Assembly: GCA_019916065.1 (NCBI GenBank)
Contig: CM034241.1
Coordinates: 2,510,562-2,574,561, forward strand
Direction of reading: 5' to 3'
DNA: 64,000 nt
DNA from: Vitellaria paradoxa
Lineage: Eukaryota > Streptophyta > Magnoliopsida > Ericales > Sapotaceae
Of this stretch, positions 34,401 to 47,120 are shown piece by piece. The notes beneath the pieces were generated by a model. It searched no databases and was not told where the DNA came from. It worked only from the letters and a program-made list of their open reading frames with translations. The position numbers and the translations under genes are program-made. The first letter of the stretch is position 1. Every line of letters starts with the position of its first letter.

Positions 34401-35173
34401 AATTTGTATCAAATCTTACTTTGATTTCTTTACATTGAGTTATGACAATTAAACTCCTACATTCATAGTCAAGTTTTAATTTGTTTTCTTTATCAAATTT
34501 ATTAATAAAAATATGTCACGGCATTGATCAAATATACTATACACGTACATGACATTTTTATGTCATTATTTACTTAGCAATAAGAAAAATAAAGCTGAAA
34601 CTTGATCATAATTGTAAGAAGGGAGACACCAAAATGTAATAACAAGGAAAATGTTATTATGTCGTAAGAATTTATCCCCCCCCCCCCCCCAAAAAAAATG
34701 ATGACAAGAATGCATGTGGGGACCTCATTGGAGACAACATCGAGCTTCTTTTGGTCCTCCCCTTGAACATTGACAGCTCCCTGGACTCCGGTGAGGTTGG
34801 AAATGCCAGCTCTCTGCACCAGAGAAGCAATCTGCTTGCAGGCCATGGAAATGCTCGACAACACTATGGTTAGCTCCCCGTCAATAACCCCCCTCTGTTC
34901 CTGCTGCAACAGCCAACCAGTCAGAGTCTGAATCTGAAACTTACTGCTCTTCTCTTTCTCCGTCTCCGTCGCCGCCGCCTCCCCGACTGCCGCCATGCAC
35001 CGGACTCCGCCGCCCACCTGCCGCCTCTTGCTCCCGTTGTTGGTGGGGCACTGAAGCAGAGTCTTGGCGTCTAAGATGCATACTTGCTGGAAAGAAGAGA
35101 GTCGAGAGATGGAGTGAGCGCTGCTCAGGAAGATATGCTGTGATGAGGTTGGGGTGGCTGTGGTGGTAACCAT
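31403..35173 (-). CDS. FBP: Fructose-1,6-bisphosphatase, chloroplastic, redox-regulated type
   Basis: Exons on the minus strand: 34724-35173, 33133-33357, 32091-32597 and 31403-31474, all in phase 0. They encode 417 aa, the usual precursor length. The enzyme hydrolyses fructose-1,6-bisphosphate to fructose-6-phosphate in the stroma (Calvin cycle, starch branch). A Ser/Thr-rich transit peptide ends near VRCMAA (residues ~62-67). Metal/substrate motifs FDPLDGSSN and [15 protein letters not shown] and the family signature [11 protein letters not shown] are present. Three cysteines at 216, 233 and 238 (DEC..EQRC..NVC) match the thioredoxin-f switch loop of chloroplast FBPase I; the loop is two to three residues shorter than the pea and spinach versions I recall. 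The start ATG at 35173 is the first ATG in frame. Confidence 0.96.
32755..32992. mobile_element. MITE-like repeat (family A) in FBPase intron 2
   Basis: Contains the iterated 'aaaagttgtcaaaagttactaaaa' type words shared with the O-FucT introns and other spacers. Borders are approximate. The host intron is 32598-33132. Confidence 0.45.
34677..34698. repeat. Poly-C/poly-A tract near FBPase exon 1 donor
   Basis: Fourteen C in a row followed by eight A on the plus strand, so T8-G14 in the transcript, about 25-45 nt inside intron 1. Such tracts are prone to length errors and polymorphism. Confidence 0.9.
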
Positions 35174-38100
35174 GGTTAGCGCTTCCAAACTCTGGTTAAT
35201 CTATCTTCTTCTTCCCTAGTCTTTTTCTGGTTTTGGATTTTGATTTCCCAAGCTCTCTGTGTTTTTGGTTAATGGAGATGGGGTTGTGAGAGTGCGTGGG
35301 GTGGGAATGTAACGGATTTCTGTCACTATGGACCCCGCTTATCTATTGTTTTTGTGATTGTGGTTCCTTGTGCTGCTCCCGAGGTTTTCATACCCCGCAA
35401 AATCTGAACCGGGCTGCCCGGTTCAATTGCTGAGTAACATAAGTCAATGGTGCTTGGGTTGTCCCCAAAAATTATTGTCTTTAAAGTTGGAAATACTATA
35501 TCAGGATGTTAGGGTGTGTGTGTGTGGTGTATAAGTCCCGCCTACAAATTAAGTTTTAATTTGATAGGTTGAATTAGTTCCCAAAAAAAAAAAAAAAAAT
35601 CATTTTAAGTTCAAGAATTTAACCAAAATTTATTCTTAAGCAAAGGATTGTGTAACTCAATTCTTCAATGGCTTTTCCATTCTTAGTCATGGTGGAGAAA
35701 TTTATCCATTTTTGGTGGTGGATTATTTAGAATTAGAATTATAAGCTGTTCATCAAATTGGTTGTAGAAACATTTTATACTCAAATCATTAGAATGGAGA
35801 ACAAACTCATATTGATTTCAAGATTGGTTTGAGTTTGATTTTAAATCCAAAAATCACAACTAACTAGGATTGGTTTGGCTTCATTTTGAAGTTGAAACCA
35901 AACCATTCTATCATTACTATTCTAACTCACGTAACTTATCCATTTTGAAGCTGGAACCGAGCCACTCCAACCCTTGTTATTCTTACTTACCTAACTTATA
36001 TTTTATGATGTAGAATCTCATTTCTGGTCCTATAATTTTAATTATACGAATTTTAAAAAATTTTTGGTCATGGATTTTTCATTAACGATGATAATTGTGT
36101 AAGTTCAGAGAAAATTTAACTTAATCTTATTTTGATTTCAATAAGAAAATTTTTTTCACCACACATAAGAAATTAAATTCTCCCATGTACAACCATTTTA
36201 CCAAATTAATCAGGTTAATTGGATTTAGCAGTTTATACTTGGCCAAAACTAAAAAGTAATTTTCACAGAACATCAAAATAATAAAAAAATTATATGAATA
36301 CGAAACCTAATATATTTTGAGTGCCGCTATTCACAGTCCTATTTTTTCTCCTACAGCCTAATTAAATTTATTCTATCTTAAGACAAAAAAACTCTAACGT
36401 AAAATGATTTCCTTCCTCTCAATATTTATTACACATAACCCACACTCTAAAAATCTATACATAATATTTCAACAGGAACTTGTTTAAAATATTAAACAAT
36501 ATCGACAACCACTAACTGAAAAAATCAAATAAACTTGATAACACTTGTTGAAAGTTTCAACAAATAAACGAAATATCTCATCAATTGATTGCTAAATAAA
36601 TTAAAAATTTTTAATAGGTACTTGTTAAAAAAATTAAATAATTTCAACAATCGATTACTAAAAAAATTTAGTAATTTGTGAATATTTTTAAAATTTTAGG
36701 TGTAATTTAGAGGTTGTGTGAAGAAATTATTAGATAACTTAAAGAAAAATACAAGAATTTACACGTTTGCGTGGAGGAAAAATAGAATTGCAAATATCCG
36801 CACCCTATATTTTATGTGACGTTGGACCTGGATCTTTGTTGGGTTATAGTTGTTGGGCTAAACGGCGCATTTCTGGGCATTGTTGTGCTGGAGGGTCGTG
36901 AATCCCGTGTCATGCATCACCATCAGATTCCACGTCCCACCTCCTATTTGTTTTTAGGTAAATCACATGTACCTTTCCTAACGCTTAGTTAATTACGTTT
37001 GCTGTCGATAACATTTAAAAATTATGCTTATCTTTTTTATTTTAAAATATTATTAATATTAATTTTATTATAATAAAATTAATTATTAAAATTTAACGAA
37101 AATATTAAAATAACTAAAATTTTAGATATTTTTTTATTTTATCTGACATTCTCTTAGATTTTCGTCAATTTCTTTTACAAAAACCCAAACAAAATAAAAA
37201 ATAAGTAAAAATAAAATATTTTGGAGAATTTTTGTAATGAAAACTTACAAGATGTGAGAGAGAGGGGGGTAAAATAAGAAAAATACCTAAAATTTTAATA
37301 AATGTAACATTTTATATTAAGTTTTAATGACTGATTTTATCAGAAAGATTAATGTTAATAATATTTCAAAATAAAAAAGGCATGTGTAAGTTTTAAATAC
37401 TGTGAATACTAAGTATAATTACTAAAATATTAAGAGAAGGTAGATATAATTTACCCTTATTTTTATTACGTCCAACTATTTTTCTTAATTTCCTCCTTTT
37501 TTTTTTTTTTCCTTTTAAACTTATTATTAAACCTACAACTCGAATTACATAGTAACCATACTATAAAGCTAATACTAAACTAAACTGAATAATAATAATA
37601 AATTAGATAATAACAGTAATTTAATTAATAGTAAAAAAAATTATTTTCAATGCTATAAAATCTTCATAAACTTTTTAACTTAGATTTCAAAAAATACTAA
37701 CTTAGTTATTTAATCCTAAAATTCACAACAAAAAGCAAAAATCCACAAAGTATTTTCCTGGTACGAGAATGCCCGCAGCCTCTATTTTAGGGGTAAGTAT
37801 TGAATGAAGCTTGCCACAAAGTATTCTTTAAACTTAAAAGTTTGAGAGTATAATCACACTCTTACTTCCTTCTAATAACCTTCTTCTATAATAATAGAAT
37901 AAGGTTAAACTATTGGCAAAATAAATGATATCAATGACAAGATTTTTAAAATCCAATAACCAACAAAAAAAAAAAAAAAGATTTTTAATATCCCAAACCA
38001 AGGAGCCACCATTCTTAAGAACTTCACGTAGAGCTTTACAATGAACCTGTAATGAATAATAAGTAATCACTTCGCTGCCTGAATTTTATCTAATACTTTA

Positions 38101-41100
38101 TTATAGTATTTTAATTTTTTTTAATATTTATAAATTTAATCTTTCAATTAGTTATAATCTCTTTCATGATCATTTTACTTCTAAAAATTGAAACTATTAA
38201 TTCTCAGTAAGCAAAGTGAAATTTATCTTTGTTATCACAATTATTATTTTTTAATAACCCCCCCGGGGATCTTTTCATGAATTTCACTTTAAAGCTTAAT
38301 TTTTTTTATGACAATTAAGGGCCTGAATTTTTAGTCTATTACAATTTTACTCTTTTGTCGTCAATCCATCAAAAGATCAATAACTGAAAAAAATTTTCAC
38401 TCTTAATTATTAAAAAAATCAAGTCAAAAAAATAAAATTACGGCCTCGTGTACCCAATTTTTGGTGTTTTTTTTGGTAAGAGTTAGTAAGTAGGTGAAAC
38501 TTTGTGTATTTAGTAAAACAAATAAAAAGGTTTAGTAACTTTTGATAATTTTTAAGTATTTAGTAAAACAAATAGAAATTTTTGGTAACTTTTGACAACT
38601 TTTTGTATATTTAATAAAATTTTTTATAATTTTTGAATTGGACTAAAATCAAATAACTATTATATCGTTTGCTAACTCAGTAAAAGTACGTAGGTGTTTT
38701 TAGCCTGTCTTGTAAGTTCAATGACAACTTTTAGTATTTTAACAAAGATCTAAAACACCAAAAATTAGTTTTTTTTCTCTTTCTTTTTATTTTTTTGATT
38801 TTTTTATTCCTCCAATCAGGCCATAATCCCGGGAAAAGGTCAAGGGTGAAAAACGAGATGGGCGAAGCTCAATGATAAGCTGTTGATACAAAAAGATACG
38901 CACAAAACACATCTCAGTGACAGTGGGGGACAAACTAGAGTTAAAGAAAGTCCTTAATTTCTTGAGTTTTACTTAATTTATGAATTAACACCCGTCAATT
39001 TCGTTTACCTTTTCATTAATGTCCACTAGGCTTTTATAAAACTCCAATCTCAATTAGAAAATGTAACCCCTCACATATAATATTTATTGCGCATTTAAAG
39101 AGGATGTAAAGTGATAGAGAAACGCCATATGTAGATGTCTGGAATTAAATTAATAAATTAACATATAATACATTATTATTATTATTATTATTATTATACA
39201 TATATATATATATATATTTATATAATAAAACATATCATTTAATTTGATATTTGTCCCAGTCATCACTTTGTCACGTCATCACTTAATTATATATCTACAT
39301 AATAAAACACATACTTTGTATTTGAAATTTAAATAAATATATAAATTATATTTTGTAAAATTATGCAAATTATATTTTATTTATATTATCTATTATTATT
39401 AAATAATGTATGGATACCTATTAAACAAAGTTAACTAAAATTTTTTATTTAAAAAATATATTTAAATTTTAAATTTTTTAAAATTTTATTTTAAAATAAA
39501 TATTTAAATTAAAATTTCAATTTTAATGTACTTAGAATTTAAATTTTAAATATATACATTTTTACATTATACATCATTTATAAAATAAGGAAGTTTAAAA
39601 TTTTGAGTTTGAGATATTTTTAACCGTTTAATTTGCTAAATGGCTAGAATTATTTTTCTTTTTCTCTCACTCTTTTCCATATTTTTCTAATACTTTTTAT
39701 ATAAAAGATGTCATTTATATAATAAGGAAATTTAAAATTTTGAATTTGAGATATTTTCAATCGTTAAATTTGATAAATTGCCAATATTATTTTTCTTTTT
39801 CTCTCACTCTTCTCATATTTTTTTGAATACTTTTATATAAAAGATTTTAAATTGATATTTTAAGAAATGTGATAATATTTGTAATAAATAATAAAATTTT
39901 ATCCATTAATCTTTTTTAATTAATAATTTTTATTATTATAAGTTATTTTTATATAAATTTATTTTATAAATTTAAATTATTTACACACTAAATTATATTT
40001 TTGTCCCTTCAGACAAAGACAGTTGCTAGTATTAAATAAGAAAGGTCGTATTTGCGTGGAAGAAACTCCAGAGACATGAAGAGAGATGGAGCATTTGAGG
40101 AGAAGGATGGAAAGAACTGGTCATGGCCGCCTCTCCCACCTGTTTTTTCTTCGAAGCCAACTTTCCCCGTTCATATATTTGACGAGTGGCAGTCCATTCA
40201 CGCTTTGATGTGAACGGCAGAACTTACCTATCGTGCTTTCCTCTTCGTGTTTTCATTAACTATACGTTGACCCATTAGCTTCCATTTGTCAGTCTTCGTC
40301 TTAGGCTTAATTTGAAAGAGAAAGAAGTTATTATTTATTTTTTTTTTTTGAAAAGAAAGCAAAGTTAATTTTTAAGTTGCTGATTTTTAAATTTTTTTGT
40401 TAATTTGATATATTTGTTTTTTATAATTTAAAGAAATAAATTGTAAGAGGATAATTTTTGTTCATTAAATTAAAAGAAAGTAAAAAACTAGAAGTCTAGA
40501 AACTAGAAGTCTAGCTACTCGGCTTAAATTAAATTTTTTATTTTATAAAATAAAAAATAGAAAAAAATTACTTTTACAAAGCAGTTAGTTCTGTATTTAA
40601 ATTTCTAAGAGATAGGAATTACAATTTAATAAATATAAAAAATGAAGCTTATATTTAGACAAGTGGAATAAGATTAGATGAGTATAGATATCCCATTTTC
40701 TTGTTCAATTATATTTTTTTAAGGGTAGAATACCATACTTATTTCATACTTTATTCTTCGAGTGGGTCGGGGAAAATGTGTCTTAATACACCATTTACAA
40801 AATTATTATTTATAAAGTGTAATATTCACTATCATATTAAATAATTTTAAGTATTAATTAAACAAAACATCTTGTCAATTTTTTGTACGATCCTGCTAAA
40901 ATAAGTTATTTTATTTAAATAATTGGTTAAAATTTCATCTTAGTAATATATTTTTACAATTATTTATTTTTATAAAATTAATTACTATTAAAACAATAAT
41001 TTGTGATTAAAATGAATTATGTTATTGAATTAAATTTTTTTGACTAAGCAATAATTTATTGTTAAATAATGTTCTTTATTACTAAAATTTATTAAACTTA

Positions 41101-41967
41101 ACTATTATAAGAATAAATACTAGTTTATCTTTAAAATATTTTATTTTATTAAACTAATTTATTAAAATGAAATTATTTGTAAAATTAAATATATGTTGCT
41201 TTTTTTTTTTTTTTATAAAATAGGTATTGGTACTTACCCATATTTCTATAATATTTTACCCTTTATTTTACAATACTAAATATACATCACTCCCACTATT
41301 AATTAAGTTCATTCTCATACATAACAAATATGATTATCTTCATCCTTACACTTACTTCATTCTTCATTCTAAACTCAAATTTGTCTCACACTCATTTCAT
41401 TCTTATTTCGAATCAAATGCAACTTTAGATTGTCAAACTGTTCTTAGAACACATTGATACTGGGAAAAAAAATTATCATTAATTAAGAAAAGAAAGTAGT
41501 TTGCTCATATTTCATGCTTTTAATTAAGATTGAAGTGCATTCAAGACAAAAGATCGAAATTTTGTTTAAGTAATTTATTTTTTGATGAGTAAGGTAATGA
41601 CATAGAGATTAACAAATTAGAGAAATGAAGGTTCTTCTAATCGACAATGAATTTGGTTTAAATTTGACTTAAAATTATTCAATACCCTGGCAGAACATTC
41701 CGCAGCCTTGGAAAACTTCAACACGAAGAAATCCAAACACGTCTTTAAGTTGGCGTCAACAACAAAGCACGTTCCAACTGCCCGTAAATATAAAAATGAA
41801 AATATAAAATTGTTTCCAAAAATATATGAGAGACGCGTGGACTCTCAGATGATCGTCCAATGAAAAAGTCGATGCATGAGACCCACCCACCAACCAGTGG
41901 GAAGCTAACCAAACGCGGCCTTAAACTTGGAAAAGTTGCGCGTCAAATTTAGCCATTCATCTCCCTC
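35174..41967. other. Long AT-rich spacer with duplications and repeats
   Basis: No supported gene. The FBPase promoter should occupy the first few hundred bp. Visible structures: a 60-bp two-copy tandem at about 35883-36000; a family A repeat at about 38450-38765; an (ATT)n/(AT)n microsatellite at about 39172-39220; a ~139-bp two-copy tandem at about 39565-39850. A less AT-rich island at 39998-40260 has no open frame that I trust. Confidence 0.6.
39565..39850. repeat. ~139-bp tandem duplication
   Basis: The block starting 'aataaggaa(g/a)tttaaaatttt' at 39582 repeats at 39721. Both copies end in 'cttttatataaaagat' and share 'ctctcactcttctcatattt'. About 90% similar by eye. Confidence 0.8.
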
Positions 41968-41975
41968 TATATATA
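41968..41975 (+). promoter_or_regulatory. TATA box of the PAR1 gene
   Basis: TATATATA followed by GAC, about 99 nt upstream of the start codon at 42074. This is a normal distance for a plant TATA box with a leader of about 65-70 nt. Confidence 0.7.
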
Positions 41976-42073
41976 GACGGCTAGCCCAGGTTTGGTCTTC
42001 ATTGTGTTAACATAACTAAAACCTCCTTAATTTATTCAACCTTTCACTCTCCCAAACAAACGCAAACATTTCC

Positions 42074-45000
42074 ATGGCTTCTTCAACCAAGTTGTCACTC
42101 ATCTTCTTCTTCGCCTGCTCTCTCTTCCTACAGGGAGCTCTAGGTAAACCCATATGTTTCTTTTTTCTACCATCTCTTTTATTTTGATAATAGTTTTTGC
42201 AAAACAAAATATGTTAAGGCGCGTTTGAAACTTTGAAAAATATTAAGAATTTCTAAAAATTCTTTACAATTTTTCTTTTCACCTCAAATTACATAAATCT
42301 CTATAAAGTTATAAATTTACACATTTCTACAAATTTTAATAAAATTTTTATAAATTTTAAAAAATTCTGACATAAAAAGTTAGAAATTGTCTGTTCGAAT
42401 TTGTTCAAATAGGATTATTCATTTTTGTCTTTATTATTTATAGTTTACACTACAAATATTAAAAAGTAATATGAATCACATTTTATTCTAACATTTGGAG
42501 ATCTAAGTCTCAGTATGTAAAATTACCGATTCATTTATTTTTATTTTTTATATTAATTTTTTAATTGATTTTTAGGCGAGATTATATGCGAGGAATTGCC
42601 TACAAATGTTTGTTCATTTTCCATCGGTTCGTCCGGAAAGAGGTGTTTGCTGGAAAATTACGAGAACAAGGACGGAAAGATGGGATACCAATGCAGATCG
42701 TCGGAAGTGGTCGTGGAGAGAATGGCCGAGTACATAGAGTCCGACGAGTGTGTGAGCTCTTGCGGGGTTGACAGGAACTCCGTCGGGATTTCCTCCGACG
42801 GCTTGCTTGAGCCTCAGTTCACCGCCAAGCTTTGCTCCCCAAAATGCTACCAGAACTGCCCCAACATTGTTGATCTCTACTTCAACTTGGCTGCCGGAGA
42901 GGGTACGTAACATCACACACACACACATATGTATATATATAATCTATATGCATGTATATATATGGAATTATTTTCATCAATAGATTTTTTGTTTTTTCTT
43001 TGAAGTAAACAACTTAAAAAGGAAGAGCATGAATCTGAATTCTCTGGGCTTGAAACGGTCGTGATCGCGTGATTTTGTTGAAATAGTCACGGTGACTTGG
43101 GCTGGAATGGACCTGACTTTTGGTTTCCTTGAACCCGGTTGAACGGAGAATAATTAAAGTTCGAACTCAATTTGCGCGAGTAATTTAACCAATCAAATCG
43201 TGACGTTATTTTCATCTGAAACTATAATAAATCAAATGAATAATTTGACTAAATTTAAACGGTATTATTTTGTCAAACATTATTAAAATATATATTTACT
43301 ATTTAATTTATTAAACTTTGGAATTGAGTTATTCTAAGACTCAAAAACTAGAATTTTAAACAAGTGACAGGCTGAATTTAAATTTGAATCGAATTAATAA
43401 GCTTGAGCTGATATTTTTACGAGCCTAGCTCGCGAGGAGCTTAATTCATTGCGACCCTGATGGTCAGTTTGACCAAGTAAAACATTGACCTTGATTTAGT
43501 TAACCCAAAATAAAAAAAATTCAACAATTAAAAAAAAATAATAATTACAATTGGGCGATATCATGTATAAATGGTAAATTAGCAATAACAAATTACAATA
43601 TTAGATGTGTTTAGAGGGTTAAATTTGACCAAAAATTCTCCAACTTTCTTGAAAAATTTTTAATTTTGAAAAATTTTTTTCACACTAAAATTCTCAAATT
43701 TTTTTTTTAACTTTAATCTGCCAACTTTCTCAACGTACTTTAACTTTTATTAATTTTTTTAACTCTTACTTTTTTTTTATATTTTTTTAAAAACACATCA
43801 AGAGTTTAAAATTTACCTACTTTTTATTTTTATTCTTATTTTTTTTTCCAAATTTGAGACCCTAAACATCAACATATATAGTTGTAAATCTCCTGTGTCT
43901 TGTGATGGTTGGGATTTTTTTTTTGTTCTACCGCCATTTAATAAAATTATATGGCATTTGTTGTCTAATTGAAAATAATTGTAAAAATACTACTAATGAA
44001 AACCCTGTTTGAAATTGAGTTTTTAAAATATGGAAAACCCTGTTTAAAATTGAGTTTTTAAAATATGAAAAACGCTGTTTGAAACAGCGTTTTGTTTGCT
44101 GCAAAAATTGAAAATGCCATTTGATTTGGCGTAATCCTTGATATCTTGGATTGAAAACTCTGTTTCATATAGAGTTTTCTTTTCTACACTAGTTCCTCCC
44201 CTATACCCATTAACTTGCAAAAGTTGCTCAAAATACCAACATTTCACTGAATAACACATTTCATTGAATAAACTAATATTTTACTGAATAACATATTTTA
44301 CTGAATAAACATGTAGACAAATTAAAATAATAACTTTTAAATAATATCACAAACATGAAACAATATCACAACTTTTAAATAATGTCAATCACATGTTTGT
44401 GACATTATTTAAAATTTATTATTATTTTAATTGTCTATGTGTTTATTCAGTGAAATGTGTTATTCAGTGAAATGTTGGTATTTTGAGTAACTTTTGCATG
44501 TTAATAGGATATAGAAGAGGAACAAGTAGTGCAGGTAGGGTTATAGAAAAGAAAACTCTATATGAAACAAAGTTTTCAGTGAAAATGACATTTTCAAGTA
44601 AAAAACTTATATGAATTAGAGTTTTCAGTCCAAAATTAATTTTAAGGAAAACGCCAAATCAAATGGTGTTTTCAGTTTTCTAGCAAACAAAACGCTGTTT
44701 CAAACACGTATTTTTCACCTTTTAAAAACTTAATTTCAAACAGTGTTTTTATTAATAGTATTTTAACAATTATTTTTAACTGGATAAGAAATGTTATATA
44801 ATTTTATTAAACGACGGTACAACGAAACAAAATCTTGATGGTTGTTCAGATTTTGCCTTTGTCATATTGTAAATCTCCCGTGTCTTGTGATGGATTGTTC
44901 AGATTTTGCTTTTGTCAGATCTCGCTTTTGTCAGATCTCCTGTGTCTTGTGATGGTTGTTCGGCTTTTGCTTTCGTCGGACTTGTGAAAGAGACATTCTA

Positions 45001-45523
45001 TCCATATATATCTATGTATCTTCCTTGTAACGTGGTTTTCCTGTACCAATTAATTAATTTTTTTACTTTTTTTTATTAAACTTGATCACATATTATATTT
45101 TACATTAAATTTTTATACTTATAACTATACTTTTTACCAAATTTTTACCAATTAAACATCTCTAAGTAAAAGTACTGTTGTCTTTCTGGTTAGTTAAAAA
45201 GACCACGTCGATCGTGCATGTGACTTCGTGTCCCATTATTGGATTAAAATTATTTGGTGATGTTAACATATTTTTAACGTGGGTGGGATTAGAGCCATAT
45301 ACATATATATGTATATAGCATCATCTTATAATAATATGTTTTAATTAACTAAACATGCGCAGGAGTGTTTTTGCCGGACCTTTGTGAGAGACAAAGAACA
45401 AACCCGCGGCGGGCCATGGCTGAACTTGTTTTGAGCTCTGGAGCTGTCCCTGGTCCTGTTGCTAGTACTACATCAGCCGACTTCACTGCTGAAGCCCCCG
45501 CCCCTGCCCCTGCCTTCTTTTAA
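42074..45523 (+). CDS. PAR1: PAR1 (photoassimilate-responsive) family secreted Cys-rich protein
   Basis: Exons 42074-42143, 42576-42902 and 45363-45523 give 185 aa with all junctions in frame. A signal peptide of about 24 residues ([18 protein letters not shown]) is followed by the PAR1 domain, which is rich in paired cysteines: [80 protein letters not shown] and [10 protein letters not shown]. The C-terminus is Pro/Ala-rich ([12 protein letters not shown]). PAR1 genes were described as induced by accumulated sugars in tobacco; the molecular function is unknown. The 2460-bp second intron is unusually long because it holds a foldback element (43912-44835) and other repeats. Confidence 0.93.
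43912..44835. mobile_element. Mutator-like foldback MITE with 9-bp target duplication
   Basis: TGATGGTTG occurs immediately outside both ends (43903-43911 and 44836-44844). The 924-bp element is almost one large inverted repeat. Left arm words (GTTCTACCGCC, TTTAATAAAATTATAT, AATAATTGT, CTGTTTGAAATT) recur reverse-complemented in the right arm (CGGTACAACG at about 44815 and inward). The centre is near 44390. The long arms and 9-bp duplication point to the Mutator superfamily. No transposase is present. It lies inside PAR1 intron 2. Confidence 0.85.
44869..44985 (+). repeat. Partial duplications of the MITE target sequence
   Basis: The phrase CTCC(T/C)GTGTCTTGTGATGG appears at about 43890 (left of the MITE), 44875 and 44938. 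Each is followed by a 'ttgttc(a/g)g.ttttgc' tail in the downstream copies. The target site was therefore already, or later became, locally duplicated. Confidence 0.7.
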
Positions 45524-45652
45524 GTTCTGATCTTTATACATCTATATATATATATATATACAGAGCTATAAGTATTTTCATTCGAAAAATAGTGTATATA
45601 TATATATCACCTCTCATAGAGAGAGAGAAAATTAGTGTATATCACCTCTCAT

Positions 45653-45654
<2 letters not shown>

Positions 45655-45694
<40 letters not shown>

Positions 45695-45821
45695 TTTGGT
45701 TTCGTTAACTTGTATTGTGTGTTGTCAGCAATTTGGTTATTCCTTAATTTGTATTGTGTGTTGTCAGCAATTTGGTTATGTAATTTGTATTGTGTGTTGT
45801 CAGCAATTTGGTTATGTAATT
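45655..45821 (+). repeat. (GA)n tract plus three-copy minisatellite in presumed PAR1 3' UTR
   Basis: A (GA)n run at about 45655-45688 is followed by three copies of a unit containing TTGTATTGTGTGTTGTCAGC, starting near 45710, 45750 and 45786. Spacing is about 40 and 36 bp. It lies 190-300 bp after the PAR1 stop codon. Confidence 0.85.
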
Positions 45822-46130
45822 GATCAAGAGATTGCGTCGATTATTTCTATAAGTACAATATTAATAACGATAAATTACACATATATTTTTAAATATTTAA
45901 GTAATTGTACATAATTTTTTTTAATTTTTTAAAATTATATTAACATCTGCTATTCTGAAATATTTGTAATATTTAATTTATTTAAAGTTAACTTCGTTAA
46001 AATATTTACTTAGAGAAATAATTTTACCCTCAAATTAAATTAAATTAATTGTTAATTATGCCAAGTATAAATTTATATATATACATCATCGACACGAAAC
46101 GCTTTTGCGGCAGCCCACTCCTCCTTTGCT

Positions 46131-46523
46131 ATGTTCACACCACCTTCGGTGACTACGCCCATGGCGAAACCTAACGTTCTCACATTTCTGCCTCTGCCCG
46201 GTGCCGCCCAATCCCACTATGATAACTTCCCCCCTCCTCCCCTCCTCAACGTCCCCGCTTCCCCTCGGCGACTTCTCTCCATCGAAAGCTATGGCAGAAC
46301 TTATTCCCTCAGACATCGCAGCTGTCCAACAAGGTCAGACAAGGTCATGCGACGCAGAAGAAGACCCATCGAGTTAGAAGGTTCAATTTCCTCAGCGGTA
46401 ATGCACAGCCACTCAAAAAACCCTCTTAATGTGTTCTCAAACAAAAGATCCAGAAGGTGCAATTTCAAATCCAAATGTGTTCTCAAACAAACAATCTTGA
46501 AATTTGGTAAAAAACTATTGTAA
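46131..46523 (+). CDS. Hypothetical 130-aa ORF in a GC-richer island
   Basis: I do not recognise the protein. It is Pro/Arg/Ser-rich, has no membrane segment and has a basic cluster (VMRRRRRP). A TATA-like run lies about 50 nt upstream at about 46073-46082. The first 250 bp are clearly GC-richer than the surroundings, which suggests real or former coding DNA. Near its end a short phrase (TGTGTTCTCAAACAAA) is duplicated 50 bp apart. It may be a gene fragment; the minus strand is also partly open. Confidence 0.3.
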   Translation: MFTPPSVTTPMAKPNVLTFLPLPGAAQSHYDNFPPPPLLNVPASPRRLLSIESYGRTYSLRHRSCPTRSDKVMRRRRRPIELEGSISSAVMHSHSKNPLNVFSNKRSRRCNFKSKCVLKQTILKFGKKLL

Positions 46524-46730
46524 TCCTCCTCGCTGAAGAACTTCAACGTGACGCTGGTCTCTCTCTCTCTCTCTCTCTTCCACTCTCTAGGAATCCCAAT
46601 GATTCATCACCCCAACCGCCATTTCTTTAGGTTTAAGCCTGCAATCCATTGATCATAACCCACTGTCTCCCCATTGTACTCATTATAGTGTGAAATAGAA
46701 GCTACACACAGACAGATAGAGAGAGATTAT

Positions 46731-47077
46731 GGCTTCGTTTGGAGCATCAAAAAAATCCAAAATAACCCAAAAGCTGACACAGCTGCCGTTGACATGGTCT
46801 GCTAAAATTTTGAAATGTCATTGGAATGCATCACATATGCTTCGTTCCAACGAATTTTGCCAAAATTCAAATAAAAGTGATCTGGCATGTGTACAAAAAA
46901 ATACACAAAACTTCAAAATTTTTCAAAATCTTCCACTAAAATTTTGACACGTGTCACTTTATATACTTTTTAACAATTTTATATCAAATCAAATATAAAC
47001 ATTCAACAATCATTACGCAAAAATTTCAAAATACACTTTTGAAAACTTTTGGATTTAGCTAGGACTCCAAATGCACC
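46731..47077. mobile_element. MITE with imperfect TIRs
   Basis: The left end GGCTTCGTTTGGAG and the reverse-complemented right end GGTGCATTTGGAG are similar for about 27 bp (through aaATCC). The interior is AT-rich. If the ends are extended by one T/A, a TA dinucleotide flanks both sides, but that is weak evidence for a superfamily. Confidence 0.6.
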
Positions 47078-47120
47078 ATATAACGGCATGAGGTGGGTAG
47101 AAGAAGGGTCGTAGCAAGTC

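Noticed and set aside
45635..45914. Open frames of 62-72 aa after PAR1
   Set aside because: They translate the (GA)n tract and the three-copy minisatellite.
46729..46947. 72-aa open frame
   Set aside because: It lies within a MITE with visible terminal inverted repeats.
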